In this document: one piece after another, positions 15,999 to 25,100 of the stretch
Layout of the letters: every line of letters starts with the position of its first letter
How positions within the stretch are numbered: position 1 is the first letter of the stretch
Assembly: GCA_013288345.1 (NCBI GenBank)
Contig: JABDCA010000031.1
Span: 1-34,086, forward strand
DNA: 34,086 bases
Direction: 5' to 3'
Source of the DNA: Bacteroidota bacterium
Lineage (GTDB): Bacteria > Bacteroidota > Bacteroidia > JABEUT01
Position numbers and translations under genes: made by a program
The notes under the pieces: model-generated
The model's input: only the letters and a program-made list of their open reading frames with translations
Databases searched by the model: none
Told to the model about the DNA's origin: nothing

Positions 15999-17081
15999 TT
16001 ACTTAACCATAAACTTACCACGGTCAACAATGTTTCCGTCTTTATCATTTAAGGTGTATAAGTACATACCCGAAGCATACGAAGAAGTATTTACATTAAC
16101 CAAGCCGCTCTTCATTTCTACTTGTTCTAATTTCCTACCGGCTACATCGTACACATTAATGTATTGTGCAATATTACCAACTGTAGTAAAAGTAATTTGG
16201 CTTGTACATGGGTTAGGGAACACGGTAACTTTACCATTATAACTCAACTCATTAATACCTGCAGGTGCAGTAGAATCCCATACAATATTTTTTACTGTAC
16301 CATTAGTATTCATGTTCATTTGTACAAGTATATAGCCAATTCCTTGGGTATACCAGTTATATTGATGATATACAGTATTTGTAACTCCACTACCTGTCGG
16401 AGGAGGTCCCCAGCTACCACCAGTAGTATGCATGGTAATGCTATCAATATCCACTTCATGATGATTTTGACGTAATACCTGGTATGTACCTGTTGGTGTT
16501 GTCATCATACCATAAGCATCAACTGTATCTGAGTAGGTAATATTGGTAGTAATCTTTTCTGAATCATAAAAAAGAATGGTTTGATTAAACTTAACAGTGC
16601 CTCTACTAAGGCTAGTACCAATATCAGACGAAGCACCATAAGTTGCAGGAAGGTTAGCCTGCACAAATACAGGGCTCAGTTTCATTCTTACATCAAATGT
16701 GTATCCGCTTATAGGTACAACAATTTGTCTTGAGCCAACTACTGAAAAAACACTACTTGTATTTGACAGAAAATTACCACCGGTAACACCAACTGTAGAA
16801 TCTTCAAGATTAGAGCCTGGAAATACACTGGTCCAACTGCCTGGAGCCTTGAAAATTACATGTGCTGTTTTTTGATGCTTTAAAACACCGAAATTCCATG
16901 TTTGAGTACTTGCACTTGGGTTACCCGGCAAATAACCTGATGTAGAATCAGTCGCTGTGGTAACTGTTAAACCTGCTGAAGGCAAATCAGCAGACGTTAT
17001 TGTAATTTGTGCCGATACATGTGTTGCAAAAGCAACAAAACCTAAAATGGGAACAAGACACAATTTTGTAAATTTCTTCAT
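15999..17081 (-). CDS. Secreted protein of unknown function with T9SS type A sorting domain
   Basis: 360 residues from ATG 17081. A longer in-frame start at 17141 would add 20 residues but lies upstream of the promoter -7 box (17117-17110), and MKKFTKLCLVPILGFVAFATHVSAQ is a normal signal peptide, so the shorter form is chosen. The mature part opens ITITSADLPSAGLTVTTATDS and continues as a beta-rich domain to about residue 275 with no recognised family; TWNFGVLK and the frequent Thr/Ser/Val look like a surface beta-sandwich. The end is a type A sorting domain (VFPNPCTS, VYDVAGRKLEQ, YASGMYLYTL, GKFMVK). It is divergent from the TonB receptor gene, and both have consensus promoters. Confidence 0.88.
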   Translation of the reverse strand: MKKFTKLCLVPILGFVAFATHVSAQITITSADLPSAGLTVTTATDSTSGYLPGNPSASTQTWNFGVLKHQKTAHVIFKAPGSWTSVFPGSNLEDSTVGVTGGNFLSNTSSVFSVVGSRQIVVPISGYTFDVRMKLSPVFVQANLPATYGASSDIGTSLSRGTVKFNQTILFYDSEKITTNITYSDTVDAYGMMTTPTGTYQVLRQNHHEVDIDSITMHTTGGSWGPPPTGSGVTNTVYHQYNWYTQGIGYILVQMNMNTNGTVKNIVWDSTAPAGINELSYNGKVTVFPNPCTSQITFTTVGNIAQYINVYDVAGRKLEQVEMKSGLVNVNTSSYASGMYLYTLNDKDGNIVDRGKFMVK

Positions 17082-17109
17082 GACGTTGATTAATTTGGTT
17101 ATTGAATAG

Positions 17110-17142
17110 CAAATATACGAAATACCGTTTATATAAATCAAA
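17110..17142 (-). promoter_or_regulatory. Consensus promoter for the secreted T9SS protein at 15999
   Basis: On the reverse strand TTTG (17142-17139), a 21-nt spacer, then TATATTTG (17117-17110). This is the full Bacteroidota consensus (TTTG, 19-21, TAnnTTTG), 29 nt before the ATG at 17081, and it rules out the longer start at 17141. Confidence 0.8.
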
Positions 17143-17182
17143 GCAATTTCATTCGACTTCTCTTATAAAAAACCTCTTAAAA

Positions 17183-17213
17183 TTTGGTAATACATTCATT
17201 ATTTTTAATTTTG
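17183..17213 (+). promoter_or_regulatory. Consensus promoter for the TonB receptor/cytochrome operon
   Basis: TTTG (17183-17186), a 19-nt spacer, then TAATTTTG (17206-17213). Full match to the Bacteroidota sigma-factor consensus, with the receptor ATG 18 nt after the -7 box. Confidence 0.82.
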
Positions 17214-17231
17214 TGAAAAGCTCAATATTTG

Positions 17232-19622
17232 ATGAAATATATTTACGACTACATACATAGAGGCAGTGCTATATGCGCCAAACTTGCATCCTCTTTTATC
17301 TTATTTTTCATAAGCGATTTTTCGGCTGCCCAAACCAGCCTTAAAGGAACCATTAAAGATTCCACTTCGCAGGAAGCTCTTATAGGTGTTGTTATTTCTG
17401 TAGATAGCACCATGAATACTACAACTGACCTTAACGGACATTACAAAATAAATGTAAGCAGCGGTACTCATACAGTTAGCTACAGCTATATAACCTATCA
17501 GAGCAAAACCATTAAAATAAATGCTTCCGGTAACGAAATGGATGGAAACATTGTATTGCAACCCATTTCGCAGGGTCTGCAAACTACAGTGGTAAGCGCA
17601 AGCTTATATGGAAAAAATATTGAAGAAGAAAATGTATCGATGCAGGTAATGAAAGGGCAAACTCTTGAAAACACGGGTGTACACGAAGTAGATGAGGCTA
17701 TGGATTATGTACCTGGAGTATCGGTAGTTGACCAGCAGGTAAATATACGTGGTGGTAGTGGCTGGACATACGGGGCAGGCAGCCGTGTACTTATTTTAGT
17801 TGATGGATTACCTGAACTTACCCCCGATGCCTCAGACGTTATCTGGGATTTTTTACCTATTGAACAGATTCAGCAAATTGAAGTTATTAAAGGCGCTTCC
17901 TCAGTGTTATATGGCTCAGGGGCCTTGGATGGGGTTGTAAATGTACGTACTGCATACCCTACTTCTACACCTTCTACTACTATTGGTTTCCTTCAGGGTA
18001 TCTATGCTAATCCTTCAATACCCGGAGCCGCCTGGTGGAACGGCATGCAACAGCCATATTTTAACGGCCTTTCGTTTATGCACAGTCATAAAATAAAACA
18101 ATTTGATCTGATTCTCAGCGGCAACCTATACAACGAACAGAGCTACGAACAAGGCACTTATGATCAGAGGGCAAGAATAAGCTTAACTACACGTTATAGA
18201 TTTAAGCATGTAGATGGGTTAATGGTAGGAGTTAAAACAAGCTATATGTACCAGAATAATGCTACTTACCTTGGATGGGCCAATGATACTTCCGGAATTA
18301 TAAAGCCATTAGATGGATTAAGTGGACCAAATTCAACCATTATAAATGCATTATTCAGGCGCCTCGTTATTGACCCGTTTATAAATTATTATACCCCCGG
18401 TGGAAGCAGAATTACCCTACAGGCCAGGTATTTTTTATCGAGCAATGTAGATTATGGAAGCAATAAAGGGTCAATAGCACAATCGTATTATTATGAGTTA
18501 CAATATCAAAAGAATTTCAAATATCATATTACACTTACAGCCGGTGCAGTAGAAAGTAACGACATTGTAAATGCAGCATTATATGGTACCCGTACCGAAT
18601 ATACACAGGCAGGTTACTTACAACTGGAAAAAAAGATAGGTGACAGATTAACACTTACGGGTGGCTTACGCTATGAAACTGCTAAAGTAGATTCATCCAT
18701 ACAGCATTCTCCTGTAGTATTCAGGGCCGGAGCTAATTACAAAATTGCAAAGGCAACATACTTGCGTGCGTCTTATGGTGAAGGGTATCGTTTCCCTTCC
18801 ATTGCAGAAAAATATATCAGTACTAATGTAGGTGGAATAAACATATTCCCTAACCCCAGTATACAACCCGAAACAGGTTATAGTAGTGAAATTGGAATAA
18901 ATCAGGGTATAAAAATGGGTAGCTGGATGGGATATGCTGATTTAGCCCTGTTTTTTACTCAATACAAACAATTGATAGATTTCTCGTTTGGAATATGGCC
19001 TCCTGCTGATTCTGCCGGATCAAAAACTGCACCAAAAGATTTTCATTACCTTGGATTTAAGTCTGTAAATGTCGAGAATGCTTTGGTTTATGGCGCTGAT
19101 TTTTCATACACTGCAGCCGGGAAAATATTGGGCCTGCCCGCACAGCTTGTTCTGGGCTTTACACCTATTGAGCCTATAAACATAGACCAACGTGATACAG
19201 TTAATAAGTATGAATCGACACACCCAAACCTTAGTTCAGGACAAAAAGACTCACTATCAAAAACTGAAATATTAAATTACCGGTCTCTCTTTACTGCAAA
19301 ATTTGGTTTTGATATTTCTTATAAAAAACTTACTGTTGGAGGAAATGTACGTTACAACAGTTATATGGTTAATATGGATAAGATCTTTATTGGACAAGAC
19401 CCTCTGTTATATGGTTATGAACCCATACCTGGTATTGCGGAATTCCGCAAGGCCCACCATAATGGCGAATTCATAGTTGATGCCCACCTCTCCTACCAAA
19501 CAAGCGATGCGGTTAGGGTTTCATTTATAGTCAAGAACCTGTTTAACCAAATGTATATGGTACGCCCTGCCTTACTTGGCCCACCACAAAACTTTACTGT
19601 GCAGGTTAACATCCGTTTTTAG
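17232..19622 (+). CDS. TonB-dependent outer-membrane receptor
   Basis: 796 residues from ATG 17232 (a TTG at 17229 directly precedes it). Signal peptide about 1-34 (LASSFILFFISDFSAAQ). Residues about 37-110 are a carboxypeptidase-like regulatory domain (LKGTIKDSTSQEALIGVVIS, LNGHYKINV). Residues about 125-235 are the TonB plug (VDEAMDYVPGVSVVDQQVNIRGG, GSRVLILVDGLPEL, IEQIQQIEVIKGASSVLYGSGALDGVVNV). The rest is a 22-strand-type barrel (LTGGLRYE, YLRASYGEGYRFPSIAEKY) ending in VQVNIRF with a terminal Phe, as needed for barrel insertion. It imports a ligand with TonB energy. At about 800 residues it is shorter than SusC, and no SusD follows; this suits a siderophore, haem, metal or cofactor receptor better than a glycan one. 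The downstream cytochrome gene hints at haem or metal, but weakly. Confidence 0.93.
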   Translation: MKYIYDYIHRGSAICAKLASSFILFFISDFSAAQTSLKGTIKDSTSQEALIGVVISVDSTMNTTTDLNGHYKINVSSGTHTVSYSYITYQSKTIKINASGNEMDGNIVLQPISQGLQTTVVSASLYGKNIEEENVSMQVMKGQTLENTGVHEVDEAMDYVPGVSVVDQQVNIRGGSGWTYGAGSRVLILVDGLPELTPDASDVIWDFLPIEQIQQIEVIKGASSVLYGSGALDGVVNVRTAYPTSTPSTTIGFLQGIYANPSIPGAAWWNGMQQPYFNGLSFMHSHKIKQFDLILSGNLYNEQSYEQGTYDQRARISLTTRYRFKHVDGLMVGVKTSYMYQNNATYLGWANDTSGIIKPLDGLSGPNSTIINALFRRLVIDPFINYYTPGGSRITLQARYFLSSNVDYGSNKGSIAQSYYYELQYQKNFKYHITLTAGAVESNDIVNAALYGTRTEYTQAGYLQLEKKIGDRLTLTGGLRYETAKVDSSIQHSPVVFRAGANYKIAKATYLRASYGEGYRFPSIAEKYISTNVGGINIFPNPSIQPETGYSSEIGINQGIKMGSWMGYADLALFFTQYKQLIDFSFGIWPPADSAGSKTAPKDFHYLGFKSVNVENALVYGADFSYTAAGKILGLPAQLVLGFTPIEPINIDQRDTVNKYESTHPNLSSGQKDSLSKTEILNYRSLFTAKFGFDISYKKLTVGGNVRYNSYMVNMDKIFIGQDPLLYGYEPIPGIAEFRKAHHNGEFIVDAHLSYQTSDAVRVSFIVKNLFNQMYMVRPALLGPPQNFTVQVNIRF

Positions 19623-19671
19623 ACTAATTTATTTTTAATACTTTTACCCTACAAACCTTAAAGAACACGTT

Positions 19672-20124
19672 ATGAAAAAATGGCAGATAAGCATCCTATT
19701 GATCGCAGTATTATTTATTGCTATGGGAGCAACTACAAAAATAAACCCATCTGACGATGGCTTTAAGAACTTACAAATACTACCTAAAGATATAAGCGAA
19801 AAAGAATTGCATAATGTAATGCGCGATTATTCTATTTCATTGGGTGTACGTTGTGGCTTTTGCCATGCCCGTGTTAGCGATACTACTAAAAAGGAGCTTG
19901 ATTTTGCAAGCGACGCAAAAGATGAAAAGAAAATTGCGCGCCACATGATGCAGATGACTGCCTATTTAAACGCCAATTATTTCAACTTTACGGCTTCTAC
20001 CAAACCCGATACCATACACATGATAATGTGTTATACCTGCCACAGAGGTAAAACACAACCTGATGGTAAAACAATGCGTACACAAGTTGACTCTATTATG
20101 AGCCAATTTCGTAAGAAGCAGTAA
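19672..20124 (+). CDS. c-type cytochrome with two CxxCH motifs (photosynthetic reaction-centre cytochrome-like family)
   Basis: 150 residues. An uncleaved signal anchor or signal peptide at about 5-20 (ISILLIAVLFIAMGA) places it in the periplasm. The pattern NLQILPKDIS-E-EL-VM matches the PF02276-like cytochromes frequent in Bacteroidota. Haem motif 1 is CGFCH (61-65) and motif 2 is CYTCH (120-124), with LDFASDAKDEKKIARHMMQMT between them, where the Met residues may be axial ligands. It is probably a dihaem electron carrier. It lies 49 nt after the TonB receptor and probably shares its transcript. The electron partner is unknown. Confidence 0.88.
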   Translation: MKKWQISILLIAVLFIAMGATTKINPSDDGFKNLQILPKDISEKELHNVMRDYSISLGVRCGFCHARVSDTTKKELDFASDAKDEKKIARHMMQMTAYLNANYFNFTASTKPDTIHMIMCYTCHRGKTQPDGKTMRTQVDSIMSQFRKKQ

Positions 20125-20133
20125 TTAAGCCGG

Positions 20134-20164
20134 TTGCCTGTTAGCAGGAAATAACCTAATTTTG
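20134..20164 (+). promoter_or_regulatory. Promoter for the secreted T9SS protein at 20184
   Basis: TTG (20134-20136), a 20-nt spacer, then TAATTTTG (20157-20164), 19 nt before the ATG at 20184. The -7 box is exact and the -33 box is three of four bases. Confidence 0.7.
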
Positions 20165-20183
20165 AGTAATAACACCCATTGAC

Positions 20184-22169
20184 ATGAGAAAACTCAATGC
20201 ATTTACTCTGCTATTTAGTAGCCTATTAATGCTGCTTCTATGCAACCCCTCTAACGCTCAACAGCATAACTTACAGGCAATCTTCAACCAATTAAAGCCA
20301 CCAACAAATACAGGCCCGTCCTTCAATTCATTACCAACCAATACCCAAAATCAAGTACATCTTAATTCATTACTGCAATTGCAGGAAAATTCTAAAACTC
20401 TCTCAATACATATTCCTAAAAAACCAAGCAGCACAACCGATACAATATATGTAGGCATAAGCCCTAACGACACACTTATAATTACCGGCAATTATACCCA
20501 TACAGGGCCAATTGTTGTTTTGCTGAATGGCGTTTTAATTATAAAAAAGGCTACCATGACCAACCTGGGTGACCTTATAGCCCTGAACAATGGCAAGATA
20601 GTTATCGATTCATCTACTGTAAGTTTCCCTCAAAGCTATTTCTACCAAAGGTCTTTACTATTGGTAAACAAAGCAACTGCAACCATACGTAATACCACCT
20701 TAAGCTACGGCGGATTCTCCCACAACTGCTCAGTGTACGACACTGCCGTATTAACGTTAACGAATGTAACCCAACCTGACTGGATGACTACAGGTATGGG
20801 TGTGAGAGCAACCATAAACATAAACGGGACCAATCAGGTGGGGGAAATAATTATTGCTGATAATGTAAACCTGAATATTAAAAATGCAACCAACTGCCTG
20901 CTATGGCACCAGATACCCGATACGGCAGTGGTTAATTGGTCGTTTGGCAAGCGCGATACTGCATATGGTTACCAATTCAATAAAACCAAAGCAGGTATAA
21001 AAGGAGTTGAGTACAGCGTAACTGCCGATTCGGTATATGGTGTTATGTGGGCCTTGATGCCCAGTAGCGGTTCAACAATCAATATTAGTAATTCCAAAAT
21101 AAGGTCTATTGGTTTGTGGTTCGATAAACCTAAAGACTCTGTAATTGTATCGGGCATTACTGATAATGCAACCTACTCCAGCTTCACTACTCCTTTGTCT
21201 GACAGAGTTCTGACATTTAGCAACTGCACAGTGCAAACATGGAGTTTTTATGTATTCCATAAATCTATTATAAATGTAACAGGATGTATTGCAGGTGAAA
21301 TAGGCACCGAAGATTCATCGAAAATGTATGGGAATAATTATTTGGTCGATGGCTCCGGCGGTTACCATTGGACAAGCGGGACTTCGAATATAACTTCAGC
21401 TAATGCTACCGTTAATAGTTATGTTCGCAGCGAAAAGTCCGGTTTCTTTATTTTTGGATATGGTACAATTGGCGGTTCAGGCCTGGCAGAAGCAATTGAT
21501 AATGCGTTATTGATAGTAGTACAAAGTTTAGTACCGGCAGACCCTACGGCTATAAACGGAGGAGCAGCATGGTTCGATAATATTAACCAAACGGGTAATT
21601 TATTTGCCGACTCCATTGCTCCCATTAATGGCTCAGCATGGATACACCGTGGCCCTACCAGTAACTGGATGTATTTTAAAAACTGGCAACTGTTTTACAG
21701 GCCTGTAAGCGCCACCACTTGGATTCCTATAACCAACATTGACACAAACGAAGTAAGTAATAGCCTATTAACTAACTGGAACACACATGGCCTTAATAGT
21801 GGCGTATATGACCTCGACCTGAGGATAACGGATACATGGGGCAACAGTGTAGATGCTATAAAACAAATCACACTGCTTCCGCTTATTTTAGGAGTAAATG
21901 AAGTTACCGATCTACCAGAGTTTAGTATATACCCGAACCCTGCAAAGCAATCGGTTACTGTAAGTTTCACTGCAACACAAAGTGAAAAGGTACAGATTGA
22001 ATTGACAGATATTTCAGGAAGACAGGTATTCATCAATTCAAACTTCATAAGTATAGCAGGCAAAAACACAACACATTTAAACACATCTCAATTGCCTGTA
22101 GGAACTTACATTTGTCGCATAACTACTACCGAAGGCAGTGTTCAGCAATTGCTTGAAGTACAAAAATAA
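20184..22169 (+). CDS. Secreted T9SS type A cargo, probable beta-helix protein
   Basis: 661 residues. Signal peptide about 1-25 (LLMLLLCNPSNAQ). An N-terminal linker (26-85) rich in Asn, Gln, Pro and Thr leads into a long region (about 90-430) with strand-turn periodicity such as GPIVVLLNGVLIIKKATMTNLGDLIALNNGKIVIDSSTV and VLTFSNCTVQTWSFYVFHKSIINVTGC, which suggests a solenoid or beta-helix. A beta-sandwich segment (about 480-565) precedes the C-terminal type A sorting domain (IYPNPAKQSVTV, LTDISGRQV, LPVGTYICRI, LLEVQK). No enzyme motif is recognised. It has its own promoter and is convergent with the giant SprB-repeat gene, with only 16 nt between stops and no hairpin there. Confidence 0.88.
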   Translation: MRKLNAFTLLFSSLLMLLLCNPSNAQQHNLQAIFNQLKPPTNTGPSFNSLPTNTQNQVHLNSLLQLQENSKTLSIHIPKKPSSTTDTIYVGISPNDTLIITGNYTHTGPIVVLLNGVLIIKKATMTNLGDLIALNNGKIVIDSSTVSFPQSYFYQRSLLLVNKATATIRNTTLSYGGFSHNCSVYDTAVLTLTNVTQPDWMTTGMGVRATININGTNQVGEIIIADNVNLNIKNATNCLLWHQIPDTAVVNWSFGKRDTAYGYQFNKTKAGIKGVEYSVTADSVYGVMWALMPSSGSTINISNSKIRSIGLWFDKPKDSVIVSGITDNATYSSFTTPLSDRVLTFSNCTVQTWSFYVFHKSIINVTGCIAGEIGTEDSSKMYGNNYLVDGSGGYHWTSGTSNITSANATVNSYVRSEKSGFFIFGYGTIGGSGLAEAIDNALLIVVQSLVPADPTAINGGAAWFDNINQTGNLFADSIAPINGSAWIHRGPTSNWMYFKNWQLFYRPVSATTWIPITNIDTNEVSNSLLTNWNTHGLNSGVYDLDLRITDTWGNSVDAIKQITLLPLILGVNEVTDLPEFSIYPNPAKQSVTVSFTATQSEKVQIELTDISGRQVFINSNFISIAGKNTTHLNTSQLPVGTYICRITTTEGSVQQLLEVQK

Positions 22170-22185
22170 AAGGAGATATTCTGAA

Positions 22186-25100
22186 CTACCTTATTAACTC
22201 TACATACCCACGCAGATTGTAGGTTTTGTTTTCGTAATCGGTAGCTTTTAAAATATAGTAGTAAGTGCCTTCAGATTCTTTTACACCGGCATCGCTTGTC
22301 CCGCTCCAGTCGTTATTAGGAGATTTCGATTCAAATAATTTCTCGCCCCAGCGATTATATATAACCAGGTTATACTCTTTCATATTACCCGCTGTTATAT
22401 GGAATACATCATTCTTTCCATCTCCATTAGGGGTAAACACATTAGGTATATAAAGACTATCAATAACATATACATTCTTCTCAACCGAGTCTCTGCATCC
22501 CTTTACATTAACTACATACAACCATACCGGGTATACGCCCGGAGTAATATATTGTTGGTAAGGGTTCATGGTATCAGAATTATTTCCATTACCAAAGGTC
22601 CACCACCAAAGGCTTCCGCCCGCAGTTACATTTTTAAAATATACAAACTCGCCACCCAAAATGGTATCGGGAGTTGGGAAGAAATTGGCACTTAGTACCG
22701 GGACGACAATGGTTTCAGTTGCTGTTGCAGGACATGAGTAACTATCGGTAACCGTTACTGTATAGGTACCTGAAGGCAATGAGGCAGTTGAGTTTGTTCC
22801 ACCTGAAGGAGCCCAGCTATATGTATAAGGAGCAATACCGCCTGAAACAAACACCTGAGAATTGCCACCATTAGCGTTACAACCTACAGTATCTTTTATA
22901 CTCAATATGATCTTCGATGGCTGGGTAATGGTATCAATTAAGGTATCGGTACAACCATTAGCTATGTAAGTAACCAGTACTGTATCTATACCTGCTGTTA
23001 AGTTTGTTGCTGTAGCATTGGTCTGAACAGGATTAGTACTCCATGCATAACCATACAAGAGTGTATCGCCACCAATAACACTAACTGTAGCGCTACCAGT
23101 GCTGGCACCAAAACACTTTACATTATTGCTTGCCGAAATATTGGCAGTTTGCCCTGAGTGAATTACAATTGCCGATGCAGTATCAGTACAGCCGTTTGAA
23201 TCGGTTACTGTTACCTCATATGCACCCTGGCTTATACCCGAAATGGTTGCACCCGGACCTCCAGGGACCCAATTATACAAGTATGGTGTTGTTCCGCCAT
23301 GGCCTGTAGCAGTTGCACTTCCATTGGCACCGCATGTTGCAGCAGTAGTACCTGTTGTTACTGTAAGTACCGTTGGTTGGGTAACTGCAACTGTAGCAGT
23401 AGCAACACAATTATTTGCATCGGTAACGGTTACAGTATAACTGCCTGCAGCAAATTTTGTGGCTGTATCTGTTTTCTCACCATCGGTCCACAAATATTTA
23501 TAAGGTGGGGTTCCACCGGTAGTAATAATTATCCCGCTGCCATTACTATCGCCAAAGCATTTTACATTTGTTACCTTACCAAGTGTCGCCACTAACACAG
23601 CCGGTTGTGTAATGGTAATAGTATCGGTAGCAGTACATTTATTTACATCGGTAATTGTTACAGTGTATGTACCCAGGCCAAGATTACTAGCTACTGCATT
23701 AGTTTGCGGTCCGGGGCTCCATACATACGTAAACGGGCCTGTTGCGCCTATAATAGTAGCTGTGGCACTTCCATCTGATAAACCGTTACAACTTATATCT
23801 TTAATGGTACTGAACCCTGCCGATACACCTGAGTCGCCAACTATAGTAATAGCAGTATCAGAACATCCATTCGAATCGGTAACTGTAACCTTATATATTC
23901 CGGGGCCAATTCTTTTAGCAGTATCGCCCGTTTGCCCGCTTGGGCTCCACAAATATGTATATGCACCTGTACCACCTACCCCATGAGCAATTGCAGAACC
24001 GTTGGTGCTGTCGCAGGTAGCCGGTAGCATACTTGCTGTTGCTGTTGGAGGCTGGCTATGCGGAACCGTATCCAGCACTTTTGTTTTACATCCTGCCGAA
24101 TCGGTAACCGTTACAGTATATGGGCCCGAAGCAAGGCCTGAATCTTTAGCGGCTGTTTCGCCGTTGTTCCATATATAAGTATACTTGCCGCTACCACCTA
24201 TAACTGCTGTTGCTGTTCCGTTATTACTGTTGCAGGCTGTTTGCGTATTTACAAATGAAACAACCAATGCCGGAGGTTGTGTTATAGTAACTGAGCCGGA
24301 ACCTGTACATTTATTAGAATCGGTAATTGTTACATTATACGTTCCCGAAGCCAGGCCCGTTATTGTATCACTCACGCTGCCCGCATACGACCATGCATAA
24401 GTATATGGCAAAGTGCCACCACTGGCTACAACATAAGCTGTGCCATTACTATCACCATCGCATTTATTATTTGTACTTATTATAGTATCGCCCAAGGCCT
24501 TCGAAGGTTGCGTAATTACAACTGTTATAGAAGTAGAACAACCATGCGCATCGGTAGCAGTGGCATTATATGACCCTGCGGCAAGGCTATCGGCTGTAGA
24601 ATCGGCACTTACTACCGGGGGGCTCCATGAATAGGTATAAGGCCCTGTTCCACCGCTTGCACCAACAGTACCGCTTCCATTTTTTCCTCCTGTACAGGTT
24701 ACCGGCGATTGCTTAATGATAACTACCATTAGCCCATTGGTAGGTTGTGTAATGGTTATAGAATCGCCGGCTTTACAACCATTTACATCGCTCACATTAA
24801 CTGAATACGTTCCTGTCATTAAACTTGAAATAGTAGAATCTGTACTTACAACAGGGCTCCATGAATAAGTATATGGCCCTGTTCCGCCGGTAACCGAAGC
24901 TGTAACGCTACCATTGGCGCCACCAAAACAACTTACGTTGCCCGGCTTCATATCTATACTCACAACTTGAGGCTGTGTAATTGTTACTGTATCGGTAGCT
25001 ATACAACCATTAGCATCAGTAACACTGGCAGTATAAGTAGCAGATGGAAGATTAGTAGCTGTTGCATTTGTTTGTGCGCTTGGTACCCATGAATAAGTAT

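Noticed and set aside
17082..17141. ATG at 17141 as start of the T9SS protein at 15999
   Set aside because: It lies within the -33 promoter element, upstream of the -7 box; MKKFTK at 17081 begins a standard signal peptide.
21695..22084. 129-codon minus-strand frame inside the T9SS protein at 20184
   Set aside because: Antisense shadow across a clear sorting domain; no signal or motif.
23243..24634. Several plus-strand frames rich in Val, Pro and Thr
   Set aside because: They are antisense readings of the SprB repeats and recur because the coding repeat recurs.
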